From the NCBI RefSeq assembly GCF_023242365.1, contig NZ_JALLIX010000018.1, positions 1 to 64,000 of the forward strand: a DNA stretch of 64,000 bases. The letters run 5' to 3'. A program made the translations under genes and the position numbers. Source of the DNA: Pseudomonas sp. MWU13-2100. Its GTDB lineage: Bacteria; Pseudomonadota; Gammaproteobacteria; Pseudomonadales; Pseudomonadaceae. Positions 17,959-27,778 of the stretch are shown one piece after another; position 1 is the stretch's first letter; every line of letters begins with the position of its first letter. Under the pieces are notes generated by a model. That model worked only from the letters and a program-made list of their open reading frames with translations, did no database searches and had not been told where the DNA came from.

Positions 17959-19785
17959 TCATTCGGCTGGGCCTGAGACCTGGGCCTTGTCGAGCTTGAC
18001 CTCGAAACCGTACTCGATGGTGTTCAAGGCCGTGCGCTGGTAGCTTTCCAGCCGGGTCGGTTGCCCGTAGAAATAGTGCACGTCGTAGACCGGCGGCGAG
18101 TCGATCTTGTCGCTATGGCTGGTGGCGATGATTTCCTTGAGGTAGTTGCCGCTGTCGTCCTTGGCGTAGAAACGCCAGGCCTCGGCGGGGAAGCGCTTCT
18201 GGTCGACGATCAGGGCGTTGCCCTTGAGCTCCAGGCCGGCAGGCAACTGCTGGGCGTCAAGGGTGTTTTTCTGGATGTCGGCCAGGAACAAGGGCATCGA
18301 GCCGACGGCATAGGCCGGCGTTTCCGGGAACAGGTTCAGGTCGTAGGTGATGGTGCCTTCCAGCGGGTTGACCTCGAAGGCCTCGGTGGGCAGTTCCAGG
18401 GGCTCGCCGCGCTTGCCTTGGTCGTCTTCGGTGAAGAAGGTCACCGGGCTGTCGACGGGGGCGGTCGGCGTGCCGAGCAACTCATCGTTGAAGGTCTTGG
18501 GGTGGTCGAACTCGATACTCGCCGCGCTGGCATCGTCCACCGACTGGCTGATGATCACGCTCTTTTTCAGCTTCTCGGCATCCAGGTTGGCGTTCTTGAG
18601 ATAGCTGGCCGCCTGGTCGTCGTAGACCACCACCGGCATGGGCAGCGGCTGGATATCCTTGCTGGTGGTGTTGTCGAACTCGCGCACCGGCAGGTCCAGC
18701 TCCTTGCGGTTGACCGTGGCACCGGAAAAATCCATCACGCTGATTTCCAGCTTGTCGATCATGCCGTTGAAGTAGACCCGGGTGTAGTGGCTGGTCTGCT
18801 TCGCCTCGAAGGCCTTTTGCTCGTCGTCGAGTTTTTTCTCGAAGCTGTCGCTCCAGGTCTTCTGTTTAAGCATTTCGTCCAGTTGCTTCTGGTAGAAGGC
18901 AATCTGCGCGGTGTTTTCGTTGATCGCGCCGGCACGTGAAAGAAATTGTCCGGTGTTGTCCATGGCCTGGACGATCAGTGGGTTGAGCGGGGTGTCGCCG
19001 ACCTGGGGCGCTTGCGCGGCGCTGCTATTCAGTTCGATTTCGGCATTGTTCTTGTCCAGCGACACCAGGGTCAGGCTGATGTTGTCGCTGCTTTGCAGTT
19101 TGCCGACGTCCTGGCGGGTCAGGTTGAAGGTCACTACCTTGCGCGGGGCGATCACCTCGACCTTGCCATGCAGGGTCAGGGGCTGCGGTTGTTTTTTCGA
19201 GTCGACTTCCATGCCTTCGACGTACGGGTAGGTGATCGTCAGGTCGTCGGGGTTGGTCGTGTTCGAGCTGGAGGGGCTCAGTTGGATCCCGGGATCGGTT
19301 TCCGACCATTCGGGCTGGAAGGGGATCACTTGTTGGTTGCTCAGGGTCACCGACTGCCATTCCAGGGCGTGGGGAAACGGGAATTCGGTGGGGTAGTTGA
19401 AGCTGAACGGAAAGATCGGCTGCAGGTCGGTCAGGTAGTCGGAGCTTGCGCTCTTGCGCAGCACGAAGAGGCCGTTGATATAGGTGTCGGCCAGGGCCTG
19501 CGGGCTGGGGTAGTGCTTGAGCAGTGCCAGGGCATCGTCGCTGTATTCGGTTTCGATGGGCTTGTCGCGCAGGCGCAGGCGGGCCCGTTCGAGCAACAGC
19601 AGCGAACCGCCAAGGTCGGCCACGGCATCTTTGAGCTTGGGGTCCTGCAGGGTGTCGAGGGTTTTTTCGAACTGCGCGGTCCTTTCCTCGAGGCTGGTGG
19701 GGTGTTGCTTGTCTTTGGGGGAACAGCCGCTCACCAGCAGAGCCACCGATAGCCCGAGGCAACCCAGGGGAAGTCGCAAATCCAT
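17959..19785 (-). CDS. Large hypothetical lipoprotein (608 aa)
   Basis: A type II signal peptide with lipobox LVSGC (C21) predicts a lipid-anchored protein; Ser at +2 favours the outer membrane. The mature part starts with a helical, charged region (about 30-110). It continues into beta-rich repeats with two helical inserts, near 300-345 (INENTAQIAFYQKQLDEML) and 410-440. I recognise no catalytic motif or named domain. Acidic residues and Pro/Thr-rich linkers suggest a multi-domain secreted scaffold. The ATG at 19785 has AGGA upstream. Monocistronic, divergent from the UPF0114 gene. A substrate-binding, adhesion or envelope-maintenance role would be a guess. Confidence 0.7.
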   Translation of the reverse strand: MDLRLPLGCLGLSVALLVSGCSPKDKQHPTSLEERTAQFEKTLDTLQDPKLKDAVADLGGSLLLLERARLRLRDKPIETEYSDDALALLKHYPSPQALADTYINGLFVLRKSASSDYLTDLQPIFPFSFNYPTEFPFPHALEWQSVTLSNQQVIPFQPEWSETDPGIQLSPSSSNTTNPDDLTITYPYVEGMEVDSKKQPQPLTLHGKVEVIAPRKVVTFNLTRQDVGKLQSSDNISLTLVSLDKNNAEIELNSSAAQAPQVGDTPLNPLIVQAMDNTGQFLSRAGAINENTAQIAFYQKQLDEMLKQKTWSDSFEKKLDDEQKAFEAKQTSHYTRVYFNGMIDKLEISVMDFSGATVNRKELDLPVREFDNTTSKDIQPLPMPVVVYDDQAASYLKNANLDAEKLKKSVIISQSVDDASAASIEFDHPKTFNDELLGTPTAPVDSPVTFFTEDDQGKRGEPLELPTEAFEVNPLEGTITYDLNLFPETPAYAVGSMPLFLADIQKNTLDAQQLPAGLELKGNALIVDQKRFPAEAWRFYAKDDSGNYLKEIIATSHSDKIDSPPVYDVHYFYGQPTRLESYQRTALNTIEYGFEVKLDKAQVSGPAE

Positions 19786-19953
19786 TGTTCAGTTTTCCTG
19801 TACACAGTGCACACGCGATGTCGTTGATGCCGACACTAGCAGAAAATCGTCGCGGCGCCGTTGTCCCAATGTTGAACGAGCACCCGCGGGGGCTTTTTCC
19901 CTTGGGTTTTGGCGCTGGTATACTCGCGGCCATTTTCAGTTGGTATGAGATCC

Positions 19954-20442
19954 ATGGAACGTTTTATCGAAAATACGATGTATGCCTCGCGCTGGTTGCT
20001 GGCGCCCATTTACCTCGGCCTGTCCCTGGGCCTGCTGGCCCTGGCGCTGAAATTCTTCCAGGAAGTGTTTCACGTTATCCCCAACGTGTTTGCCATGGCT
20101 GAGGCCGACCTGATCCTGGTGCTGTTGTCGCTGATCGACATGGCGCTGGTGGGTGGCTTGCTGGTGATGGTGATGATTTCCGGCTACGAGAACTTCGTGT
20201 CGCAGATGGACATCGATGAGGGCAAGGAAAAGCTCAGTTGGCTGGGCAAGATGGACTCCACCTCGCTGAAGATGAAGGTGGCGGCGTCCATCGTGGCGAT
20301 CTCCTCGATTCACCTGCTGCGGGTGTTCATGGACGCCAAGAACGTCGATCCGGTGCACCTGCAATGGTATGTGATCATTCACATGACCTTTGTCGTGTCG
20401 GCCTTTGCGATGGGCTACCTGGACAAGCTGACCAAGCACTGA
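19954..20442 (+). CDS. UPF0114 (YqhA) family inner-membrane protein
   Basis: 162 residues with the family signature start [20 protein letters not shown] and four hydrophobic segments (about 13-35, 50-80, 105-125, 135-158). The loop [25 protein letters not shown] is strongly conserved in this family. Function is unknown; the family is widespread in proteobacteria. I take the ATG at 19954, since the upstream in-frame GTG/TTG codons give an unusual extension. It precedes the FKBP gene by 109 bp on the same strand, matching P. aeruginosa PA4574 order. Confidence 0.85.
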   Translation: MERFIENTMYASRWLLAPIYLGLSLGLLALALKFFQEVFHVIPNVFAMAEADLILVLLSLIDMALVGGLLVMVMISGYENFVSQMDIDEGKEKLSWLGKMDSTSLKMKVAASIVAISSIHLLRVFMDAKNVDPVHLQWYVIIHMTFVVSAFAMGYLDKLTKH

Positions 20443-20551
20443 CCCCGCGGTGCTTGTGTGCTAGTCTGCTGGCCCTTTTTGGTTCCGGGTGCATGGGGCG
20501 ATACCAGGTTCAACCGGTATTTCCCGTCGCAGCCCACAGCGGAGCAGTGTT

Positions 20552-21169
20552 ATGTCCGAAGTAAATCTGTCCACCGACGAAACCCGCGTCAGCTACGGTA
20601 TCGGCCGTCAGTTGGGTGACCAACTGCGTGATAACCCGCCACCGGGCGTGAGCCTCGATGCGATCCTGGCCGGCCTGACCGACGCCTTTCACGGCAAGCC
20701 AAGCCGCGTGGGCCAGGAAGAGCTGTCCGCCAGCTTCAAGGTGATCCGCGAAGTCATGCAGGCTGAGGCCGCTGCCAAGGCTGAAGCCGCGGCGGGTGCC
20801 GGTCTGGCATTCCTGGCGGAAAACGCCAAGCGCGAAGGGATCACCACCCTGGCTTCCGGCCTGCAGTTCGAAGTGCTGACCCAGGGCGAGGGTGCCAAGC
20901 CTTCCCGTGAGGACAGCGTGCGCACTCACTACCACGGCACCCTGATCGACGGCACCGTGTTCGACAGCTCCTACGAGCGCGGCCAGCCAGCCGAATTCCC
21001 GGTCGGCGGCGTGATCGCCGGCTGGACCGAGGCGCTGCAACTGATGAACGCCGGTAGCAAATGGCGTCTGTATGTGCCGAGCGAACTGGCTTACGGCGCC
21101 CAGGGCGTCGGTAGCATTCCGCCGCACAGCGTGCTGGTGTTCGACGTCGAACTGCTCGACGTTCTGTAA
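20552..21169 (+). CDS. fklB: FKBP-type peptidyl-prolyl cis-trans isomerase, FklB type
   Basis: 205 residues: an N-terminal helical dimerisation domain (about 1-110, FKBP_N: ETRVSYGIGRQLGDQLRD) followed by an FKBP catalytic domain (about 115-205). FKBP signatures include VRTHYHGTLIDGTVFDSSY and PSELAYGAQGVGSIPPHSVLVFDVELLDV. It catalyses cis-trans isomerisation of X-Pro bonds and has chaperone activity. No signal peptide is seen, so it is probably cytosolic (FklB) rather than periplasmic FkpA. The ATG at 20552 follows GGAG. A REP pair and a tandem repeat tract follow it. Confidence 0.9.
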   Translation: MSEVNLSTDETRVSYGIGRQLGDQLRDNPPPGVSLDAILAGLTDAFHGKPSRVGQEELSASFKVIREVMQAEAAAKAEAAAGAGLAFLAENAKREGITTLASGLQFEVLTQGEGAKPSREDSVRTHYHGTLIDGTVFDSSYERGQPAEFPVGGVIAGWTEALQLMNAGSKWRLYVPSELAYGAQGVGSIPPHSVLVFDVELLDVL

Positions 21170-21201
21170 TACGAACTGCCTCTGTGTTGGGGCGGTGCTT
21201 G

Positions 21202-21276
21202 TGTGGGAGCGGTGCTTGCCCGCGAAGCTTTGTAGCGGTCCACTGGCCTCTTCGCGGGCAAGCTCCGCTCCCACAA
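21202..21276. repeat. REP inverted pair (REPIN-like)
   Basis: TGTGGGAGCGGTGCTTGCCC at the left and GGGCAAGCTCCGCTCCCACA at the right, about 27 bp apart. It lies 32 bp past fklB and 4 bp before the tandem repeats. Confidence 0.85.
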
Positions 21277-21280
21277 GACA

Positions 21281-21411
21281 AGGTCCAGATGCTGTCTGGG
21301 TAGGCATTCCACAAGCTCCAGATGCTGTCTGGGTAGGCTTCCACAAGTTCCAGATGCTGTCTGGGTAGGCATTCCACAAGGTCCAGATGCTGTCTGGAGT
21401 GGTATTCCACA
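21281..21411. repeat. Tandem repeat, four copies of about 33 bp
   Basis: Four consecutive units at 21281-21313, 21314-21345, 21346-21378 and 21379-21411 (33, 32, 33 and 33 bp). The core is CCAGATGCTGTCTGG followed by GTAGGCATTCCACAAG. Each core can form a CCAGA-TGCTG-TCTGG hairpin. Variation is limited to a few bases plus one deletion; the last unit has diverged most (GAGTGGTATTCC). It is not in a recognised gene. Confidence 0.9.
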
Positions 21412-21461
21412 AGTCTGCGGCCCGTCCTGTCCGGGGGGGGGCATTGAGACAGCTATTCCCG

Positions 21462-21719
21462 TCACACCCGCAGCTTGCTGTTCAGGTCTTCCGTCGGGCG
21501 CAACGCCCGTGCATAGCAGAACAGAAACAGATTGCGCACCAGCTCCTTGAGCACCAGCGGTTCGCTGGAACTCAGGCCGCTGACGTCCAGGTCGCCCTGC
21601 TCCTGCAGCTCGTTCAAGGCATCTTCTTCCAGCACCGCACAGACTTCCCCCGTTTCCCGATGCAGGATGCGCAGGTAAGGGTGTGGGCGGTCCAGCCAGG
21701 CATCGATCAAATAAGTCAT
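21462..21719 (-). CDS. Small hypothetical protein under a Fur box (85 aa)
   Basis: 85 residues, MTYLIDAWLDRPHPYLRIL..., without signal or membrane segment. It resembles by position and size the conserved P. aeruginosa PA4570. The ribosome binding site is strong (AAGGAG, 8 bp before the ATG at 21719). A palindromic Fur-type site lies 27-41 bp upstream, so transcription is probably iron-repressed. The acidic middle (EEDALNELQEQGDLDVSG) and the basic end could mediate protein contacts; no metal-binding motif is visible. Function is unknown. Confidence 0.75.
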   Translation of the reverse strand: MTYLIDAWLDRPHPYLRILHRETGEVCAVLEEDALNELQEQGDLDVSGLSSSEPLVLKELVRNLFLFCYARALRPTEDLNSKLRV

Positions 21720-21745
21720 GTTCTCATCTCCTTGATGGGTATCAA

Positions 21746-21760
21746 TGAGAATAATTCTTA
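21746..21760. promoter_or_regulatory. Putative Fur box
   Basis: TGAGAATAATTCTTA matches 11 of 14 fixed positions of the 7-1-7 Fur consensus TGATAATNATTATCA. It is AT-rich against a GC-rich background and lies just upstream of the small gene starting at 21719. Confidence 0.65.
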
Positions 21761-21899
21761 TTCGTAGAATAGCAAGTGCCTATTGGCCGATTGTCGGGTT
21801 TTCTGCGGGGGGATTTGTCTGAGGTCAACGAAGGCGAGGTGGTGTGGCGCTAGACGCGCTCCTGAGCCGGGCGTCGCAACCAGGGTCGGCGCGGAGCAT

Positions 21900-21984
21900 T
21901 GTGGGAGCCGGCTTGCCGGCGATAGCGTCCGCTGGGTCGCTGTATGGCTCAAGGGCCTCATTGCCGGCAAGCCGGCTCCCACAA
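21900..21984. repeat. REP inverted pair (REPIN-like)
   Basis: TGTGGGAGCCGGCTTGCCGG at the left and CCGGCAAGCCGGCTCCCACA at the right, perfect arms of at least 20 bp. It lies between the Fur-regulated small gene and the PhnA-type gene. Confidence 0.85.
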
Positions 21985-22003
21985 GAATTGCAGCGTTGGG
22001 GGC

Positions 22004-22345
22004 TTAGACCTTTCTGACGAACTCGGACTTGAGCTTCATCGGGCCGATGCCGTCGATCTTGCAGTCGATATCATGGTCACCATCGCACAGGCGGATGTTC
22101 TTGACCTTGGTGCCGACCTTGACCACCAGGGAGGTGCCCTTGACCTTCAGGTCCTTGATCACGGTGATGGTATCGCCGTCTTGCAGGACGTTGCCCACGG
22201 AGTCCTTTTTCACGGCGTCGTCGCTGGCGGTCTCGGCTTCGCCGCCGGCGGACCATTCATGGGCGCATTCCGGGCAGACCAGCTGGGTGCCGTCTTCGTA
22301 GGTGAATTCGGAATTGCATTTCGGGCAGGGTGGCAGCGTGCTCAC
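22004..22345 (-). CDS. yjdM: Zinc-ribbon PhnA/YjdM family protein
   Basis: 113 residues. The N-terminal zinc ribbon has CPKC (near residue 7) and CPEC (near 24), followed by a C-terminal SH3-like PhnA domain (about 45-113: [23 protein letters not shown]). Despite the name, the family is not needed for phosphonate breakdown; its role is unclear. The likely start is GTG at 22345, with GAGGA 7 bp upstream; an alternative start 12 codons earlier has no ribosome binding site. Flanked on both sides by REP pairs. Confidence 0.85.
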   Translation of the reverse strand: MSTLPPCPKCNSEFTYEDGTQLVCPECAHEWSAGGEAETASDDAVKKDSVGNVLQDGDTITVIKDLKVKGTSLVVKVGTKVKNIRLCDGDHDIDCKIDGIGPMKLKSEFVRKV

Positions 22346-22430
22346 TAAGGTTCCTCGGTTTCGGGAAGGCGAAAAGCGCACATTATATAGGGTTTTTATC
22401 GGCGGATGTGTAGCGGCGGTGACTGGAAAC

Positions 22431-22506
22431 TGTGGGAGCGGAGCTTGCCCGCGAAGCTTTTAGTGGCCTTACTGGCGCCTTCGCGGCGACAAGCTCCGCT
22501 CCCACG
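22431..22506. repeat. REP inverted pair (REPIN-like)
   Basis: TGTGGGAGCGGAGCTTGCCC faces GACAAGCTCCGCTCCCACGA across about 35 bp. The right arm has a small change (CGCGGCGACAAG for CGCGGGCAAG). Confidence 0.8.
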
Positions 22507-22527
22507 AGCGGTGCTTGCAGGGGAGAA

Positions 22528-23496
22528 TCAGTGCGTGCGGGCGACCGCAAACTCGCTCAGTTCCACCAGGGCGTCGCGGTATTCGCTCGCCGGCAGCGCT
22601 TCCAGGCAGGCAATCGCCCGTGCCACGTAGTCGCGGGCCAGTTGCGCGGTGTAGTCCAGGGAGCCGGAGGCCTGTACCGCTTCGCGAATGCTTTCCAGGT
22701 CTTCGATGCCGCCTTTCTGGATCGCCTGGCGCACCAGGGCCACCTGTTCCGGCGTGCCTTCGCGCATGGTGTAGATCAGTGGTAGGGTCGGCTTGCCTTC
22801 GGCCAGGTCGTCGCCGACATTCTTGCCCAGGGTCTCGGCATCGCCCTTGTAGTCCAGCAGGTCGTCCACCAGCTGGAACGCAACACCCAGGTGGTCGCCG
22901 AAGGTGCGCAGCGCCTCGGTCTGTTCCGGTGTCGCCTGGCACAGGGCTGCGGCGCTGTGGGTCGAGGCCTCGAAGAGCATCGCGGTCTTGCCGCGGATGA
23001 CTTCCATATAGGTTTCTTCAGTGGTGCTGGCGTCGCGGACCTTGGACAACTGCAACACTTCGCCCTCGGCGATGATGCGGGTGGCCTGTGAAAGAATCTT
23101 CATCACCGGCATCGAGCCCAGCTCGACCATCATCTCGAAGGAGCGCGAGTACAGGAAGTCGCCCACCAGCACGCTCGGGGCATTACCCCACATGGCGTTG
23201 GCGGTGGAACGGCCACGGCGCATGCCGGACATGTCGACCACGTCATCGTGCAGCAGGGTGGCGGTGTGCAGGAACTCGATGGTGGCGGCCAGCAGGCGCA
23301 GGTCATCGCCTTCGCGGCCCAGGGCCTTGCCGCACAGCAGCACCAATAAAGGACGCAGGCGCTTGCCGCCGGCCGAGGTGATGTAATCGCCGATTTTCGA
23401 GACCAGTGGCACCCGCGAAGTCAACTGCTTCTTGATGATGCCGTCGACGGCGCTAAAATCGTCCGCCACCGCGCGGTAGAAAGCTTGGGGTTGCAT
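22528..23496 (-). CDS. ispB: Octaprenyl (polyprenyl) diphosphate synthase
   Basis: 322 residues, trans-prenyltransferase fold. It condenses isopentenyl diphosphate units to make the ubiquinone side chain (C45 in Pseudomonas, C40 in E. coli). Both aspartate-rich motifs are present: first DDVVD (84-88), second DDLLD (211-215). GGKRLRP near residue 43 binds IPP. The ATG at 23496 has only a weak upstream ribosome binding site. It is divergent from rplU, the same order as P. aeruginosa PA4569-PA4568. Confidence 0.95.
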   Translation of the reverse strand: MQPQAFYRAVADDFSAVDGIIKKQLTSRVPLVSKIGDYITSAGGKRLRPLLVLLCGKALGREGDDLRLLAATIEFLHTATLLHDDVVDMSGMRRGRSTANAMWGNAPSVLVGDFLYSRSFEMMVELGSMPVMKILSQATRIIAEGEVLQLSKVRDASTTEETYMEVIRGKTAMLFEASTHSAAALCQATPEQTEALRTFGDHLGVAFQLVDDLLDYKGDAETLGKNVGDDLAEGKPTLPLIYTMREGTPEQVALVRQAIQKGGIEDLESIREAVQASGSLDYTAQLARDYVARAIACLEALPASEYRDALVELSEFAVARTH

Positions 23497-23575
23497 CAGC
23501 GGGAGTCGCTCCAGAAGGGTTGCGCGGCATGCTAGGGCGGGGGGTCTACGCTGTCAAGGCACGCGGTCCGCAGGC

Positions 23576-23604
23576 TTGCAATGACCTGGTGGCTTGCGTA
23601 CAAT
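23576..23604 (+). promoter_or_regulatory. Sigma-70 promoter of rplU-rpmA
   Basis: The -35 TTGCAA (23576-23581) and -10 TACAAT (23599-23604) are separated by 17 bp and followed by a GC-rich discriminator (CGCGC), as in growth-rate-controlled promoters. This leaves a 5' untranslated leader of about 125 nt before rplU. Confidence 0.75.
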
Positions 23605-23737
23605 CGCGCACCCTGAACTTCCTGGGCAGCACCTGCCTTACGCAATTGCATCTGGGCCGTTCCAGCCCCATGCAGCCATGCCAGCCAATACCTTTACCTA
23701 TAAAGCGCTGGGTGAGCAGGATTATCGGAGAAATACC

Positions 23738-24052
23738 ATGTCTTACGCAGTAATCGTTACCGGCGGCAAGCAGTACAAAGTCGCTCCAGGTGAATACCTG
23801 AAGATCGAGAAACTGGAAATCGCCACTGGCGAATCCGTTACCTTTGATCGCGTTCTGTTGGTCGCCAATGGCGATGACGTGAACATCGGCGCTCCAGTGG
23901 TTGCTGGCGCTACCGTTGTGGCTGAAGTGATCTCCCAAGGTCGTCACGATAAAGTCCGCATCATCAAGTTCCGTCGTCGTAAGCACCACATGAAGCGTAT
24001 GGGCCACCGTCAGTGGTACACCGAGATCAAAATCACCGGTATTCAGGCTTAA
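23738..24052 (+). CDS. rplU: 50S ribosomal protein L21
   Basis: 104 residues starting [26 protein letters not shown], the L21 family start, and containing the conserved [14 protein letters not shown] segment. It binds 23S rRNA (with L20) early in large-subunit assembly. The ATG at 23738 follows CGGAGAAATACC. It is 35 bp upstream of rpmA, forming the usual L21-L27 operon, and is driven by the promoter at 23576-23604. Confidence 0.98.
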   Translation: MSYAVIVTGGKQYKVAPGEYLKIEKLEIATGESVTFDRVLLVANGDDVNIGAPVVAGATVVAEVISQGRHDKVRIIKFRRRKHHMKRMGHRQWYTEIKITGIQA

Positions 24053-24087
24053 TTTCAGCCTAATCCCCTTTTTGGAGAATTGAACTC

Positions 24088-24345
24088 ATGGCACACAAAA
24101 AAGCTGGTGGTAGTACCCGTAACGGTCGCGACTCAGAAGCCAAACGCCTTGGCGTGAAGATGTATGGCGGCCAGGCTATCAAAGCGGGCAACATCATCGT
24201 GCGTCAGCGCGGTACCCAGTTCCACGCCGGTTACGGCGTTGGCATGGGTAAAGATCACACTCTCTTCGCTAAAGTCGAAGGCGTGATCAAGTTTGAAGTA
24301 AAAGGCGCGTTCAACCGCCGTTACGTGAGCATTGTCGCGGCTTAA
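24088..24345 (+). CDS. rpmA: 50S ribosomal protein L27
   Basis: 85 residues, starting [20 protein letters not shown]. The N-terminal tail reaches the peptidyl-transferase centre and supports tRNA placement. There is no Firmicutes-type N-terminal cleavage extension. The ribosome binding site TTGGAGAA precedes the ATG. It is second in the rplU-rpmA operon, which ends at the terminator 24363-24389. Confidence 0.98.
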   Translation: MAHKKAGGSTRNGRDSEAKRLGVKMYGGQAIKAGNIIVRQRGTQFHAGYGVGMGKDHTLFAKVEGVIKFEVKGAFNRRYVSIVAA

Positions 24346-24362
24346 TCGCGAGGATGCTGGAG

Positions 24363-24389
24363 AAGCCCCGTCTTGCGACGGGGCTTTTT
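24363..24389 (+). terminator. Rho-independent terminator of rplU-rpmA
   Basis: A 10-bp perfect stem AAGCCCCGTC/GACGGGGCTT with a TTGC loop, followed by a T run, 18 bp after rpmA. Confidence 0.92.
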
Positions 24390-24458
24390 CGTTTGTGGGG
24401 TGAGTCTCTTGCAAAGCTGTTTGTATGGGCTGCCGGCGCTGGATTTTTCGGTCGTTGA

Positions 24459-25769
<1,311 letters not shown>

Positions 25770-25974
25770 TCTTAGGCTTTGTTGTGCGGATTGGCCGCTG
25801 CTCGAGGGTGAGTGGGCGGTCTATCCGACTGGAGGCGGTGTTATCATCGTCATCGGCCTGTTCCACCTGGCGCCGCTCATTCGAGCGGCGTTCTGGTTTC
25901 TGGGAGCCGGCTACTCTGAACAATCGCATGGGCAGCGCTCGGTCGCGCTGTCCGCAAGCCAAGGTTGAAAGATG

Positions 25975-27093
25975 ATGCGGAGCAAGGTGACAGGTGCGCA
26001 GCGTTGGGTCGTGAAGATCGGCAGCGCACTGCTGACGGCGGACGGCAAGGGGCTGGATCGCGCCGCAATGGGCGTCTGGGTCGAGCAGATGGTGGCGTTG
26101 CATGAGGCGGGTGTCGAGCTGGTGCTGGTGTCTTCCGGTGCGGTGGCGGCGGGTATGAGTCGCCTGGGCTGGACGGTGCGACCGACGGCCATGCATGAGT
26201 TGCAGGCCGCCGCCGCCATTGGTCAGATGGGTCTGGTGCAGGCCTGGGAGTCGAGCTTTGCCGAGCATGGCCGGCATACCGCGCAGATCCTCCTGACCCA
26301 TGACGACTTGTCCGATCGCAAGCGCTACCTCAATGCGCGCAGCACCTTGCGGGCGCTGGTGGAGCTCAAGGTCATTCCGGTGATCAATGAGAACGACACC
26401 GTGGTCACCGATGAAATCCGTTTTGGCGACAACGACACCCTGGCGGCGCTGGTGGCCAACCTGGTGGAAGCGGATCTGCTGGTGATTCTCACTGATCGCG
26501 ATGGCATGTTCGACGCCGATCCGCGCAACAACCCCGATGCCCAGCTGATTTACGAGGCGCGTGCCGATGATCCGGCGCTGGATGCGGTGGCGGGCGGTAC
26601 CGGTGGCGCGCTGGGGCGCGGCGGCATGCAGACCAAGTTGCGCGCGGCGCGGCTGGCGGCGCGCTCCGGGGCGCACACGATCATTGTCGGCGGGCGCCTG
26701 GAGCGGGTGCTGGATCGTCTGAAGTCGGGCGAGCGCATTGGTACCTTGCTCTCGCCCGAGCGCGGCATGCTGGCGGCGCGCAAGCAGTGGCTGGCCGGGC
26801 ATCTGCAGACCCGCGGTACGCTGGTGCTCGATGATGGCGCGGTGAATGCGCTGGCGCGGGACCACAAAAGCCTGCTGCCGGTAGGGGTGAAGCTGGTCCA
26901 GGGCAGTTTCCGTCGTGGTGAGATGGTGGTGTGCGTGGCGGCGGACGGGCGCGAGATCGCTCGCGGGTTGGCGAACTACAGTGCGCTTGAGGCGCAAAAG
27001 ATTATCGGTCAGCCGTCGGACGCGATTGTCGGTGTGCTGGGGTATATGGCGGAGCCTGAGCTGGTGCACCGCGATAACCTGATTCTGGTGTGA
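25975..27093 (+). CDS. proB: Glutamate 5-kinase
   Basis: 372 residues: an amino-acid kinase domain (1 to about 255, with [10 protein letters not shown] and [14 protein letters not shown]) plus a C-terminal PUA domain (about 280-372), the two-domain form. It phosphorylates L-glutamate to gamma-glutamyl phosphate, the first and proline-inhibited step of proline synthesis. Two ATGs are adjacent (25972 and 25975); I use the second, which gives the usual [11 protein letters not shown] start. It is followed 19 bp later by a CreA-family gene on the same strand. Confidence 0.95.
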   Translation: MRSKVTGAQRWVVKIGSALLTADGKGLDRAAMGVWVEQMVALHEAGVELVLVSSGAVAAGMSRLGWTVRPTAMHELQAAAAIGQMGLVQAWESSFAEHGRHTAQILLTHDDLSDRKRYLNARSTLRALVELKVIPVINENDTVVTDEIRFGDNDTLAALVANLVEADLLVILTDRDGMFDADPRNNPDAQLIYEARADDPALDAVAGGTGGALGRGGMQTKLRAARLAARSGAHTIIVGGRLERVLDRLKSGERIGTLLSPERGMLAARKQWLAGHLQTRGTLVLDDGAVNALARDHKSLLPVGVKLVQGSFRRGEMVVCVAADGREIARGLANYSALEAQKIIGQPSDAIVGVLGYMAEPELVHRDNLILV

Positions 27094-27112
27094 TGGATTG
27101 AGGGATATGGGT

Positions 27113-27580
27113 ATGGGTATCGCAAAGGGATTGTTGGGGTTGGGGGTGCTGTTGGTGATGCCGTTGCTGGCGTCGGCGGAAGAGATTGGTCAAGTGTCGA
27201 CGGTCTTCAAGTTTGTCGGGCCGAACGATCGTATCGTGGTCGAGGCGTTTGACGACCCCAAGGTCGAGGGAGTGACCTGCTACCTGTCCCGGGCCAAGAC
27301 CGGCGGCTTGAAAGGTGGCCTGGGGTTGGCCGAGGACCGTGCCGAGGCCTCCTTGGCCTGTCGTCAGGTCGGGCCGATTCGCTTCAGCGGTGAGTTGAAG
27401 GATGGCGAGGAAGTGTTCAAGGAGCGCACCTCGCTGGTGTTCAAGACCATGCAGGTGGTGCGTTTCCTCGACAAGAAGCGCAATACCCTGGTGTATCTGG
27501 TCTACAGCGACCGTTTGATCGAAGGCAGTCCGCAGAATGCGGTGACGGCGATTCCAATCCTGCCTTGGTCGCATCAGTAA
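27113..27580 (+). CDS. creA: CreA family periplasmic protein
   Basis: 155 residues with a signal peptide ([22 protein letters not shown]) and the CreA domain: [36 protein letters not shown] is its conserved core, followed by two cysteines (CYLSRAK and ASLACRQVG) likely disulfide-linked. Role unknown. The start is chosen at 27113 because GAGGG ends 8 bp upstream; ATG at 27107 is possible but too close. It probably shares the proB transcript (19 bp gap) and ends before the bidirectional terminator 27737-27764. Confidence 0.85.
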   Translation: MGIAKGLLGLGVLLVMPLLASAEEIGQVSTVFKFVGPNDRIVVEAFDDPKVEGVTCYLSRAKTGGLKGGLGLAEDRAEASLACRQVGPIRFSGELKDGEEVFKERTSLVFKTMQVVRFLDKKRNTLVYLVYSDRLIEGSPQNAVTAIPILPWSHQ

Positions 27581-27633
27581 GGCTTTGAGGTTGTCGGCTC
27601 GGCGGGGTTTCGGTTGTCGAGCGCAAGCTCGGA

Positions 27634-27709
27634 ATGTGGGAGTGGAGCTTGCCTGCGAGGAGGGCTAAAGATCGCCAAAAGCTTCGCGGGCAAGCACCGC
27701 TCCCACATT
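27634..27709. repeat. REP inverted pair (REPIN-like)
   Basis: ATGTGGGAGTGGAGCTTGCC at the left and GGCAAGCACCGCTCCCACAT at the right enclose about 30 bp. It lies between the convergent creA and rpsT genes. Confidence 0.8.
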
Positions 27710-27736
27710 CGATAGGTATGCTTTCTTTCGGGCAAT

Positions 27737-27764
27737 AAAAAACCGACCCTAAGGTCGGTTTTTT
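27737..27764. terminator. Bidirectional terminator between creA and rpsT
   Basis: The stem AAAAAACCGACC/GGTCGGTTTTTT with a CTAA loop carries A/T tracts on both sides, so it can terminate transcription from either direction. It lies 15 bp past the rpsT stop. Confidence 0.9.
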
Positions 27765-27778
27765 AACAAGCGTGTCGC

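Noticed and set aside
21281..21411. CRISPR array
   Set aside because: Units are directly adjacent without unique spacers between them, and no cas genes are present, so this is a simple tandem repeat.
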